NCBI GenBank assembly: GCA_022385755.1
Contig: MU278377.1
Location: 64,267 to 128,266 of the forward strand
Source: Trametopsis cervina
Lineage: Eukaryota > Basidiomycota > Agaricomycetes > Polyporales > Irpicaceae
DNA length: 64,000 nt
Direction of reading: 5' to 3'
The notes under the pieces are model-generated. The model saw only the letters and a list, made by a program, of their open reading frames with translations, searched no databases and was not told the DNA's origin. Of this stretch, positions 50,438 to 62,124 are shown one piece after another. The position numbers were made by a program, and so were the translations under genes. Within the stretch, counting starts at the first letter, position 1. Each line of letters begins with the position of its first letter.

Positions 50438-52038
50438 TGCGGCTGCTGTTAGATAGCTAGATATACAAGGATGTTTATGTTGAGATCAGAACTGGGATGA
50501 ATAGGTCCTGGATCCCGTTGCCGCCGTCGATAGTAGTGGAAGAGAGATACAGGCCGCCGTCCGCGTTCACTCAGGTGCGGCTCGAAAAAATGAAGGAGGC
50601 GCCCATGGTACAGATTTCCGCATCAAAGGCGTTCGGGGAGGGCCGAACGATCGCGTGGGTCCCGCGTTTGGATGAGCGAAGGCTCGATATGGCAGGTAGC
50701 GTACTTCATTCCAGATGACAGGGGCTGCAAGGCCGGTGTCATACTGTAAGTGCATGTCCAGTTAGCTATGTGTCTTGCTAAGCATCATTGGATTTTAGGA
50801 TTCTATAGCAGAAGACAGAAGGTATCACGTCCCATCGAAATCGTACACGGGGCGGAAATGAGCCTGGTTCGGCGGATTTATTGGTTGTGATATAGGCAGT
50901 GCAAAGAAGAAAACGGTGCGCTATGGAGGCGCGTGCAGGTGGGAAGCGGGGTATTGAGCATCATTGCTACAATGAGACATGTGTGTTTGGAGAAAGACCG
51001 GTGCAGGCAGTAGTGTGAACCTTAATCAGAAACATCAGAGCTGGAGTTGAGGGTCTTGTGCGTCGATCAAGGAAGAATGCGACCGCACGCAAGGACTACC
51101 CGTATGGTAAGCCCGGCATAATGAACCAAAGCTTGCCCTCTCCGAACTGCGGCTTCATAAGACGAGCGCACTCATCACCTTCGCTGTCATGGGGGACGAT
51201 ATTGTGCGCATTGACTGTATAGATCGAATGAACATGGTAATACGACCGGCGTGGAGATGTTGGGCGGTAGTAACAGTGCGTGAGAGACAAAAGGCGACGT
51301 GTGGTTTACCTTTGGGGAGCTGTTCTAGGGAGGGAAACAGGGCTGCCGTGGTGGCGTTATCTCACTCCGGGAGGTGCGGGATTGTGGGGGAGGATATATC
51401 AGCGCATCTCTCAGACAAGAAACGACGCTAGAATGTTGCGCCAATAAGCCAGAATGCGATGAGTGTGTCACCACCTCTGATGGGAGGGTAACGTATTGTT
51501 GGCAGATGGCCGCCGTATGGAGAAGTGCCACGAAGTTTTGTCCGACTCGCCAGGAGTTCTTGTGCTCCGGCGGACCGAGGGTGAGCAATCAAAGCAGAAC
51601 AGAACGCGAGCAATGCAAATCACGGAATAAAATGATCATCGCGTTCTGTGGGAACACGTCACGAGCTGCTAGTGCTGCAGTGCGTGCGACCGTCAACTGC
51701 TGTATTTGTGCTAGTAGTACAACACGAGGCGAGGCGAGGTGCGCTACAAAGGTCCGTTGGATGGTCGGATGGGGGCGAAAGTGGGTGAGCGGGCGCGCCA
51801 GAAGCCTGAGCACGCTAAAAGTGCCTGACAATCAGCGGCTGTGCCTGGGATCGCAGGGTAGGAGCAGACGCCCAATGTCCCAAGTTCTTCTGGTTCATCA
51901 TCAACGCGACTGTGCTCGTGGGATTGGCACCTGCACTGTCACAATATATCTGTCCAAGATGTTTTATAAGCGTGCTCATTGCCGGCTGCGAGTCCTTGCC
52001 CCTCCGCCCTCCCTGCGTCACCCCACCCTCCTGCCGAT
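50438..52038. other. 1.6 kb divergent intergenic region between NOG1 and the G-alpha gene
   Basis: It contains both promoters. A TATAAG element at 51965-51970 lies about 75 nt before the G-alpha ATG. A long open frame (51374-52111 plus) overlaps the G-alpha start in another frame and has no family features, so it is not called. Confidence 0.45.
51965..51970 (+). promoter_or_regulatory. TATA-like element of the G-alpha gene
   Basis: TATAAG in an AT-rich context about 75 nt upstream of the ATG at 52039. Confidence 0.4.
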
Positions 52039-54324
52039 ATGCACCAAAACGGGGACCTCGAGCTCGAGCACGCTGAATACTCGATATGGCACACCGACCA
52101 CCCGCCGATAGGCGACGAGGAGTCGAGGCGGATATCCGATGCTATTGATCAAACTTTGAGTGTAAGTGGACGATTTATGCACACTTTGGCAAGAGCAGGG
52201 ACTGGACGCAGGTTTAGCATGAACGCGAGTTGCGCAGGAAGAGGAAGGGGAAGGAGGTCAAAGGTACGTTGCTCACCCGAACTTATCGCGTCGTTGTCGC
52301 CGGTCGGTCGCATAGTACTCACTGGTGTCGGATACCGCAGTTATGCTCCTCGGGCAGGCGGAATCAGGCAAATCCACGCTGCAGAAGCAATTCCAACTAT
52401 ACTACGCGTCCCAAACGTTGGACAAAGAACGACCGTCCTGGCGACCGATAGTCTACTCGAACATCCTGAAAGCTCTTCGGATGATATTCGAAGAGCTCGA
52501 CCGCCAATACTCCGTGCCAGCCCCTCCCACCGCAGATACCGCCGTGACAAGCCCCTCCTCGCTCTCAATGAGTTCCTCCACTAGCTCAGCCACTATCGTC
52601 GCGAGCGCCGCGTGGCCCTCGGATCTGCAGAGCCTCTACACAACGCTAGCCCCATTAGTGGCAAACAAGGACGCCCTCGCAGCCGAGGTCTCGGGCGGCA
52701 TAACCGTCAGTGGCGGACGTACAGGCGTGTACGTGCGCGCGGGCTGGCAAACGCTCATCACGCCCAACCGTGCCTGGCCGCTGCCGGACATAAGAGGGGG
52801 TGCAGCGCGGCCGGCAGACGCGGCGTCGCTCGTCGCGCAGCTGCTGCTCGAAACGAGGGCGGAGGTGGCGGAATTGTGGCAGCACCCCGTCGTCAGGAAA
52901 CTGCTCTCGACGAACAAGGTCCGCCTGGAAGAGTCTGCTTCCTTGTGAGTTCTGTTGCATCGCTACATATTAGCCGGGGTAATGACGGTTGCCCTGGCTT
53001 GCAAAGCTTTCTAGATGAGATAGAACGAATTGCTGCGGCAGAGTACATGCCGTCCACAGGTAACTAGATGCGGCCAGATCTCGCGTATTACACCGCTCAC
53101 AACGTGGCCAGAGGACATCTTGCATGTGCGACTCCAAACCCTCGGTGTGACCGAACATTCGTTCGACATCGACATCGGCGGAAGATACTTCAACTGGCTG
53201 CTCTACGACGTAGGCGGAGCCGTAAGCCCATTTCCATCCGATAGAGTTTTGTCACCCACTAACCTGCCGTTGCATATGATCAGAGAGGACAGGTGAGCAG
53301 CCCGCGTATTCCGAGCGTGCCCTCCGTTCCGAACATTCATCATCTGCTCTTCCCGTGTTGTCCGGAATAGCGACATGCCTGGGTGCCTTACTTCGAAGAC
53401 GGTGAGCATCCGCTGTATATTCATGATCACCTGACCCGCTCGCGGTATTCTGCGCCACAATGTATCACCGCCGAGTGGTTCAATTCATGCGGGAGAAGGC
53501 CTAATCAATAGCGTCGGGATGTATACTCACGTTCTGCTTCATCTGCCCTTTTCCAGCCACTGCTATCATCTTCCTCGCGCCCATGAGCGCATTCGACCAG
53601 GTACGGGCGATCCTGCGTTCTTGCGCTTCTTGGAACATGTTTGCTTACACACGACTACTTCTGCTACTTCCGCATCTGTTACGGGTGCAGTACCTCGACG
53701 AAGATCCGCGAACAAACAGGATCGACGACTCGTTGCAGTTGTTCACAGCGATATGCCAGAACAAGCTGCTCTCCAAAGCCGCGCTAATCCTCATGCTTAA
53801 CAAGGCCAGCCCCCCCATTCCCGCGCGTTCCTGCCGCCTCGGTGCTGACATATATTGCTACATACAGGCCGACCTGCTGAAGAAGAAGCTCGAGGCAGGG
53901 ATCAAAGTCCGGAAATAGTGGGTTTCCCTCCCGCGTCGCCCGGAGGCCGCTTTTCTTACTTACGTACCCGCGTCCCCCGCGCACACAGTATTTCGTCATA
54001 CGGCGACAGACCAAATACGTACGAGGAAGTGTCCGAGTACTTCCGGGCGCACTTTATACAGACGCACAAGCGCAGGGATGTGTCGAACCGCGCGCTCTAC
54101 ACGGTGCGTGACGTGCACCGCGACGTACCCAGTGACTACAGTACTCATGCATGTTTACGCTCGCTTGTAGCATTTCACGTCGATGTTGGACATCAAAGCT
54201 ACGCAATCTATAATCGTGACCGGTACGTCACCACCCTAGCTGCTACACCTCGCTTGCTGAAAACATTCTTTCAGTTGGAGAGGCTATCATACGATCCCAT
54301 TTGAGCTCCGTCGGTTTATCATGA
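52039..54324 (+). CDS. Divergent heterotrimeric G-protein alpha subunit with long helical-domain insert
   Basis: A G-alpha-family GTPase. About eleven exons, including a 9-nt micro-exon, give roughly 470 aa against about 353 for canonical members. P-loop: MLLGQAESGKST. An insert of about 100 aa, rich in Ser (SPSSLSMSSSTSSATI) then Ala/Arg/Leu, sits in the helical domain. Switch I is DILHVRLQTLGVTEHSF, with the catalytic Arg and Mg-binding Thr kept. Switch II reads DVGGA-RGQ-RHAWVPYF across the micro-exon, so the usual catalytic Gln of DVGGQ is Ala. The NKxD motif is NKAD. The purine loop is HFTSMLD instead of the usual TCAT. The C-terminus is IIRSHLSSVGLS. The N-terminus is MHQNGDLE, with no Gly2, so N-myristoylation is not expected, and there is no nearby Cys for palmitoylation. 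From memory, similar proteins occur in expanded Agaricomycete G-alpha sets. Confidence 0.9.
53803..53865 (+). other. Probable GC-AG intron inside the G-alpha NKxD motif
   Basis: The segment is 63 nt, in frame and free of stops. It starts GCCAGC after AACAAG, has CTGAC 20 nt before the end and ends TACATACAG. Removing it restores NKADLLKKKLEAG; keeping it puts 21 foreign residues into the guanine-specificity motif. No GT donor is available nearby in the correct phase. Confidence 0.55.
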
Positions 54325-54976
54325 GACGATGCACACGTCATTAACCACCGGACCTTTGATACAGGCCAATACCTATAATTGCCACCTGAACACTCTATCG
54401 CTGCTTTGGGGGTACCAACTTTAACATGTACCGTACAGAGATGTATTCTTAACCGGGAACCTGCATGCACGCGTCGACTTCGAATTCGAATCCACCATCT
54501 ATTCCATGAGTTCCATCACTGACCTACGTAAGTGATACATCGGATGGTCGACACCGTAAATGTCTCTAGCTATAGCATGTTACAATCAATAACTGTAGTT
54601 TAGAAAAACCACAATCGAGCACAGAACGAGTGAATGGGAAACCGAGAAAGCGCAATCCAAGATGGGAGCAATAAATCAGAAAGAAAGGAGGGGGCAGTAC
54701 ACTATGTGGTGGCAGAATATGTTAAAGGATAGAGAGAAGATCCAGAGGGCGAATGAAGAGTCAGAGTGTCGCATGTATGACCCTTGAGGCTATAAGCTAG
54801 ATTGAAGAGACAACAGTACAGGGAGGAGGAGACGCGGGCGGAATAAAACATGGGTAAACCAGAGATCGTGGTAGAGGTGTTCGAGATGTGTGGAACAGGA
54901 CATGGTGACCAGAGATAGTGGTGTGGGAGTGGGGGACGTAAGAGCGCAAGCCAGAGCTGCGAGGTGTGCGAGGTGT
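54325..54976. other. Convergent intergenic region
   Basis: 3' flanks of the G-alpha gene and the aminopeptidase gene. It contains AT-rich stretches and no recognisable gene. Confidence 0.5.
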
Positions 54977-57900
54977 CTACTGCCAGTCTATTGTGACGCC
55001 GCCAGGGACAGGCTTTGCCATGCCGATGCCACGCTGCGCTTCGCGCTGGAGCCACTTGAGAGCGCGCTTGTCGTCCCTCAAGAAGGGCTCGAGAATGTCC
55101 AGGCAGCGTTTATTGTGGTCCTGGAATGATATAGTACCGTCAGCTGAGCCCTGGGCAGATGCCGAATCAGGTAATTACCTTCAGCCATTTGCGCTCTTCC
55201 TTCGTGAGCATGGAATCGTTGACCATCTTCGCCTGTATGGGCACGCAAGTGAGACGCTCGAACCCTAGCCAGATATCACCGTTGAATTCGCGCTTGGTCT
55301 GCAGACCGAAAGTTTTACGTCAGTTCATTAGTGCGAAAGAGGCGAGACAGACACGTACGGTGACACGCCTGACCAACAACGCGGACTCAATGCGAATACC
55401 CCAGTGTTTCTCCTTGTCTGTAACACAATCAGTCTTGTGATATGCACGAGTAGGGGAGGAGTAACTCACAGAAGCCAGGCTCGTTGGTGATGACATGACC
55501 AGGCTGCAGGGAAACACTGCTGCTGAAGCCGTGAGGTCCCTCGTGAACGTTGAGGAAAGAGCCGAAGCCGTGGCCAGTGCCGTGCTGCACACGTATTTAG
55601 AATGATTGATCAATATATCAGTCGAATGGACTTACCATATAATTGAGCCCATCTTGCCACAAGGCCTTGCGAGCGAGAACATCTAGCTGGGCGCCAGAGG
55701 TGCCTTCGGGGAATATAGCAGAATCGATGGCGATCTAAACGTTCAGCTGCACGTCAGCGTCTCGTCACAGAGCAGGACTAGTTCGGACGTACGTGCCCCT
55801 GAAGCACTCTTGTGAAGGCTTCACATTGTTCTTCCGTTGGCCGGCCGAAGTGGATCGTTCTAGTCGTATCGCATGTACCATCGAGGTACTGGCCTCCCGA
55901 ATCACTGCGATCGATGGTCAATGTTTTCTCTCAAGGTGGTACGGCATGCGCTACTCACTTGAGGTAGGGTTCATCACGACTGAGCATGACCTCGTCCGCT
56001 TTGCGAGGAACGTAATGGGGCAGGGCTGTGCATGAAATCAATACATCGTCTTCTTGATGTGTTCCGGGAGATGTACTCACCAGCATTCTTCCCACTAGCA
56101 GAGATATTCTCGTACGCGAGCCCAACATAGTTCTTTCCTTTACGACGGAACTCTGTAAGTCTCCACGCAGCCTCGTACTCAGTGATGTCGTAGCCCTGGC
56201 CGATCTTGTACTCCAACCAAGCGAGCCACTTGACGAATGCAGCACCATCGCGAATGTAGGCAGCTCTCATGCCGGCAATCTCAGCATCATTCTTGATAGC
56301 CTTCCATTCCTCGATAACCGAGGGCAGGACGGTGTAATGATAGCTAGTCAGCATCAGGGATATGGCGTAAGATGTCTGTGGCGAAATGATGACCTGCAAA
56401 ACCAGAAGTCAGAAAAACATGTTCGGGTAACTAACATGCGGAAAGCCTTACCCTTCCTTGGCCCCACTCTTTCTTACGGAGGAAGGTCCAGACGTCGTTG
56501 TAATCCCGTCTGGAGACACCGATGGATGCCAAGTAGCCTTGGACTTCCTCAGTGACTTTCGCATCCTCGATAAATAATACTGCCAATTCGGATGAAATGA
56601 AAAGGTAGGAGTGGAAAACGGGGTTGAACGGGATGTCGTCGCCACGCAGGTTGAGGAGCCAAGCTGGCGGATACATCCATCAGCATGTTGTACAGTAGCA
56701 CAATGAGTTAGAGAGCTTACCTATTGAACTCAAGTTGGAGATGAGTGTGGCTTCCTGGATCTGTGTAGCCGTCGGCGGGCCTTTCGAGTAACTCGGCACC
56801 GACGGAGGTTGAGCCTTGATCCATGCGCGCAACTTCGCAATCTTGGCACCAGCTTCCGTACCGGCTAGCTTCAGCGGCTGCACAAAGACAGGTTCGCGGG
56901 AACGTGGCGGTTTCTCTTTCCAGATGAGATCGACCAGGTTCTGTGGCGGGTAGAAGAGCTTCGCATTCTTGGGTTGCAGTAGCCCATTCAGCCGGGTAGC
57001 TTTCTCGTACGAGAGCATGCGCGCATCTATGCCCACCCGACAGTCCTTGACTTGAGCTTCGAGCCACTCAATCCAATCTGACGGTCCGTCGACAGAGCCC
57101 TGCTTGATGATAGACCAATTACTGTCGAGTTCCCGCTTAGCCTGGATCCAATACCGAGAGTCAACCGCCATGTAAGCACGTGAGCGTGACACGATAGCAA
57201 CTGCAGAGGAGCCTGTGAAGCTGCATCTATAAGTAAGCATGTGCTGGGAACTATTGAGGTCTCTGATGTACATACCCGGATATCCATTCCCGTCGCTTGT
57301 CATTAATAGCTACGTATTCCGAACCGTGAGCATCCTCAGTGGGAATAATACTACGCAATGTTAGCCAATATTGATGAGATGAAAAACACGACTCACTAGT
57401 ATTCAAGCTCGTGCTTAGCCATGAGTTCTCTGAGTGCATCGAGCCGCTCAGTCGTGTCAAATTTGGCTTGGCTACGAGGATCGACGTCGCGTATCTTTCG
57501 ATCCAGCGACGACCCAACCAGAGTGCTCGAGGATTCAGATGGATACAGTGTCGGACGTTCGCTGAACTTGCTCTGACCCGACAGCTTGCTCTGTTTGCTT
57601 GCGGAGCTAGACTTTGACCTGAAGGTATCAGATCGTATGGGCGTGTTGCCAACGCGGTCTGTGTAGCTCAGGATCTCGCTTTCAGGCGGATAGTAGGCAT
57701 CTGCAGCAGGCTGAGAGCTTGATGAGCCTCGTGGCGACTGGTACATGGGAGGACGGGAGTCTTGGGAGTCATTTCGGGGTCGGTCGTACATCTGCTCGAT
57801 CGCCATATCCCGCTGCTTCTCCTTCTTCCCAAGAGTCCAGCCGTAACCTTGCCCCCATTTCTTCGACCCTGTTCTGTCAACTTTGGTAGCTGTGGTGTTG

Positions 57901-58181
57901 GCACGTTTGAGCAAAGGGCGGTCGATGCGTGCTTCGGGGAGGTTGGGTACAAGAGAATAGTTTTCACTGTCAGTTGAGAAGGTGAGCTTCTCTCCCGCTG
58001 ACGTGAGAGTTGCAGATGAGGAGTTGGATCGCTCCAGACGACCGATGCTGGATCGCTTGGAGTTGTACGACTCAGTGCCTTCTCTGTCCGAGTATGTAAG
58101 CCGTCTGGGTTGTTTCTTCTTCGTGAAAGGCAAACACAGAGGCGGAGGAGGCGGCGGCGGAGGAGGCGGAGGGGGAGCCAT
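54977..58181 (-). CDS. Xaa-Pro aminopeptidase (aminopeptidase P, M24B) with long N-terminal extension
   Basis: A metallo-aminopeptidase releasing N-terminal residues before proline. About ten exons. The C-terminal enzyme (about 620 aa) is complete: first domain [21 protein letters not shown]; a middle domain with [20 protein letters not shown]; and the catalytic pita-bread fold. The metal ligands are the Asp residues in [20 protein letters not shown], the His in [18 protein letters not shown], and the Glu residues in [20 protein letters not shown]. It ends [13 protein letters not shown] at the TAG at 54977. It carries about 235 extra residues in the first exon: [12 protein letters not shown] polyproline, a basic patch, then Ser-rich disordered sequence with several YDRP/PRGSSS motifs. 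The exon stays open and splices in phase (GAA TAC TA|T ATT) into the enzyme. Animal aminopeptidase P1 begins near the second domain here, so this is a lineage-specific extension or a fusion. An internal start could give the standard enzyme. Confidence 0.93.
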
Positions 58182-60510
58182 GGGTGTCGGGAGAGTGGGG
58201 TGTAAAGGGAGTGACTTGCAACGCTAGCACCCTGGGGCAAGATAGGCACTTGCACACGAGGCCTTGAAAGTGAGCGGAAGACAGAGCCGGAGAGACACGA
58301 CCGCACGCCTCAGAAATTTCTCGGGTTGCCGCCACGTTCCCGACCAATCAGGCAAATGAGCCTGCCCTAAAGACGCCTGGTTAGCGCAGGTCTCCGCAGA
58401 CTCTTCTAGGCGCTTCTCGTGTATAGATTGATCGCAAGTGGGGGATCCGTACCGACCGCAGCAATTCTGTAAAGCTGCACCTTCTCGGAGTGCTGAAAAT
58501 GGAGGGGGTTGCTTTGAATGAAAGGATTAGCCTCAGTTCTGATGGCCATGCGCTGGTGCAGAAGCGGAAGGGGTCATTCATACGGGAGCATGTCCGACAC
58601 TCACAACTAGAAAGAGGTGATCAGCTCTCAAGGACCCGCGGCGTTTTGGCGGTAGAGAGCCCACGATAGGGAATTTGTTCATGTTGCGCCTGAAAACCAG
58701 GGTCAATGCGGCCATCGTCCAGAGTTCCGTCTGGAAACCCCAGGCAGCGCGAGGCTGCCGAATGACTCCGGATAAGTAGTCAGCTGGTGCTACGATAGCA
58801 GACGCACTGGTCCCTGCGAGTCGCCATTGTGCTGCACTGATTGATGACGGTGTCAGGGGACTAAGGGCAGCCATCTGGGCAGAGGTGCATGCCGAAATGA
58901 AGTCCTACAAGCCACCTATCCACTTATCTGCTTTGTAAATGACGCAGACGAGAGGAGTATCTGGTATCCGCAAGTCTAGAAACTTGACGTCCGCCAATTC
59001 GCGTGGAGCAGCCTTTGTATTTCGCCGAAGTTGTGGTTAGGCGGATCGATTAAGCCCAATATATACCATGTCGACCCTCGGCATCTTCACTGTAGCCTCG
59101 TATTGCACTTTGGGAGCAATGCTCGATAGGGCTACTAAGTCTAGAAATCCAGAAAGCCGAATCACCGGAGGAACCTGTGAAAGTCGAGCCAAAACAGTGG
59201 GGACGACAAGGTCCGTTCGGATGCCAGCCGCCGAGGGTTGGGAAACACGCCTTGAACGCGCTGCGAAAACCGTCGCTGGACTCTGTTGCTTGTAATACAT
59301 AGAACTGCGAAGTTGATGGTCTGTCGAACCCTAACGGAGACGCAGTCGTGGTGCCATCGTTGCGTGACAAAGGATCCGACCACGGGGCTAGTGTAGACTC
59401 TAGAACTTGTCGCCCGTACGACCTAAGGCGGTGAGACCTTCACGCCTAGGCAACCTCCGCATTGAAAGAGGACCTCTACGCGCTGACGCCGTTCTCGTAA
59501 CGAAAATAGAGCTGAGTTAAGGCGGCGTAGTAGCAGTAATTCTGTCTGTGAATCAACCCTGGAACGAGGAAGCCTTCGAGTCATTAAAGATCATTCAATT
59601 GAAGAAATGAAAGAACTCTGTTGCTTACGGACCGGGTGGAAACCTTAGGAATGGGCGCTAGGGTCCCCAGGACAAAACAGTATACGTGACGGAGAGGACA
59701 CAGCTGGACAGTGGGGCGGTAATAAGGAGCTCCTTATTCGAAATCTTGGAGGCCTTTTGCGGCTGTAAGTGCAATGAACTGGTCCAGGTACGTGCAACAA
59801 AGGTATACCACCTCAAGCCTGGTAGACTTGTGTGGCAGAGGGGACCTGCCTGCATACAAGCGGTCATCTCGGGTGCAATGTGTACTCCGTGAATTGCGTA
59901 TATACCTATTCTTTGTACGCCTTGCATCCTGGAGCTTTCGGGTCGCGTTTCATGCACAGTGCTGAAATGACATTGCCGAGACGGCCTTAGGAGAGTGCGG
60001 GCAAGTGTACTATTGACGAAGGAAATTGCATTGTTATACCTTATACTGCTCGTTGAGTGAGGATTTTATTCGTCATTTTAAGCATGACTCACTGTCAGCC
60101 CCTTTCCTTGAAGACCCGCGGAACTGCACACTATATGCGTCGTAACATCCCATTGGCCAGATCCGTTAACTGATGATTCTACAGTCAACAGCGTCTCCTA
60201 AACCAAAACCTGCATCAGAATCAGCAGTAACAATTGATGACTGAGCTTCTGCTCACTGGTATGGGCGACCGGGTGGGTTGCATATTCGACCGCAAGAGAG
60301 ACTGCTTAGGCAAGGAGTGGCTGAGGATTAATAGGAGTCGGACCCCCGGTCCCGTTTCAGCCGATCGAACTGTGTGCGATTCAAACCGATCCAAGCGCGT
60401 TACTGAAGCGTAATTTCTGGCCCTGTCGTAAAACTTGGCTTTGACTACTTTGACTCGTTCCTCGTCTCTTCTCCCGCCAGTGCTCTCGGTGCCCGTGTCA
60501 GACTATCAAA
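58182..60510. other. 2.3 kb stretch with no convincing gene
   Basis: Short open frames occur on both strands (for example minus 58578-58874 and 59050-59370), but none has a recognisable motif or a supported exon chain. The proximal end is the 5' flank of the aminopeptidase gene and the distal end the promoter of the carrier gene. No TE signature was seen. Confidence 0.5.
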
Positions 60511-61669
60511 ATGTCCCCGACAATAAATGTCAAAGGCTCTGAATCTGGCAGTGCTCGTATATTGGGCTCTGGGGTGTCAGGTATGTCAATTTCATTCGTT
60601 TGCTGTCACTGCTCACAGTGAGAAACAGGCATCGCCGAGTTGGTCGTGTTTCATCCTGTTGACACGATCGCAAAGCGGTTGATGAGCAATAAGTCTAAGG
60701 TGGGCAGCGAAGTTTCAGCGATGTCTCTCTATCTGACGTGCTAGCATAGGTGTCATCCTCGTCAATATCCTCTATTATTTTCAGGGAACATGCCACAGCT
60801 CCTCTCGGCCGTAGGCTGCTGTCTCTCTTCCCTGGACTTGGGTATGCGGCTGGGTACAAGGTCACGCAACGTATATATAAATATGGTGGCCAACCATACT
60901 TCAACGACGTCATCACGAGGAACTATAAGACTGAATTCACGAACACATTTGGAGAGCGAAAGGGCAAACTCATGACACAGGCACTGGCTGGAAGGTGCGT
61001 TCGTATCTTCCATTATTTCTTCAGGATTGCGCTTAGCCTCTCACAGTCTGACTGGCATTGGCGAGGTTGTTCTCCTTCCCTTGGATGCTCTGAAGATCAA
61101 GCGTCAGGTGAACCCCGAAGCGTTCCGTGGCCGCGGTTTTGGGAGAATATTACTCGAGGAAGGTACCACACTCTACAGGGGTTGGGGATGGACAGTCGCT
61201 CGCAATGCGCCAGGCAGCTTCGCGGTACGTTTGAGTTCGGCGTTATGTAAAGGCTCCCCGGGCTCATAGAATACTTGCAGCTCTTTGGTGCCTCTGCAGT
61301 TACTAAAGACTACCTCTTTGGCATTACCGACTACCACAAGGCAACCTGGTCGCAGAACTTTGTGGCTTCTATTGCTGGTGCCGTTGCGTCGATCACAGTA
61401 GCAGCCCCTCTGGATACCATTAAGACACGTATCCAGAACGCTAATTTCGAACAGAAAGTTAGCGGGGTAACTGTCATCAAAGAACTGGTCAAGAATGAGG
61501 GTGCTGGTGCTTTATTCAAGGGCCTCACACCGAAGGTGTGTATTGATCTGTTCTCCGCAGGTGTATATCCCTGATCATGTCCATCTAGATTCTCGTCGTG
61601 GGCCCCAAGCTTGTTTTCAGTTATACATTGGCTCAGACTCTTATTCCTTGGTTCTCTAACTATGTCTAA
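60511..61669 (+). CDS. GGC1: Mitochondrial carrier, GTP/GDP type (Ggc1-like)
   Basis: A six-helix inner-membrane carrier. Exons: MSPTINVKGSESGSARILGS; GIAELVVFHPVDTIAKRLMS; VSSSSISSIIFREHATAPLG to MTQALAG; SLTGIGEVVLLPLDALKIKR; LFGASAVTKDYLFGITDYHK to LTPK; and ILVVGPKLVFSYTLAQTLIP to the TAA at 61669. The product is about 300 aa. Three signature repeats are visible: HPVDTIAKRL, LPLDALKIKR and APLDTIKTRI. The opening SARI...G and the KRLMSN sequence after the first signature are characteristic of yeast Ggc1/Yhm1, which exchanges GTP and GDP and affects mitochondrial iron. Assignment to this subfamily is by motif similarity; transport specificity is inferred. Confidence 0.88.
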
Positions 61670-62124
61670 GCGCAGCTTACGCTATACTAACCCCGTAGAT
61701 GCTCGGAGTCTCTCAAAAAGTAGTCCTTGCCCCCCACCGCTCATTAAATATCTATGTTAGACCAGGGATATATTGCTTAGTGGTATAATACTATATGGAT
61801 TCAGTAGGTACACGGTTGTGTCCTGGTTATAGCTTTGCCAGCCGCCAACATTTCTCTGCCGTCGCACAGCTTATCGAATGCGTAAGCGCCCCTATACTGG
61901 GATCCATCGCATTCGAATCGCTTTTGCTTCCGACCGCCTCTTGTCGTTTGCTCTCTTGCTTGCCTTCTGCGCTTTGCTCGTTTTGCCTGATTTCCTTGAG
62001 AGCTCAGACGCATCTCATCAGCCTGGGCCTCGTGTCACTCGATAGGCGGTTGTCAGCGTGGGTTGACGAACCGATACGGGCGGGTTCGGAGGGCAAACAC
62101 GACCCAAAGGCTGTTGACAGCCGA
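61670..62124. other. Intergenic region and 5' UTR
   Basis: An open frame extends upstream from 62125 to about 61795, but its sequence is Cys/Ser/Leu-rich and unlike the charged protein that follows. The ATG at 62125 is therefore preferred and this region is treated as promoter and 5' UTR. Confidence 0.5.

Noticed and set aside
51374..52111. 245-codon open frame on the plus strand before the G-alpha gene
   Set aside because: It overlaps the G-alpha start in another frame, has no start context, TATA spacing or family features, and is Cys/Arg/Ser-biased like non-coding GC-rich DNA.
58578..58874. 99-codon minus-strand frame upstream of aminopeptidase P
   Set aside because: No signal peptide, domain or supporting exon. 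Isolated among similar chance frames.
61795..62124. Upstream in-frame extension of the RD-rich protein
   Set aside because: Its Cys/Leu/Ser-rich composition differs sharply from the protein that follows, and the ATG at 62125 has good context. It is probably 5' UTR.
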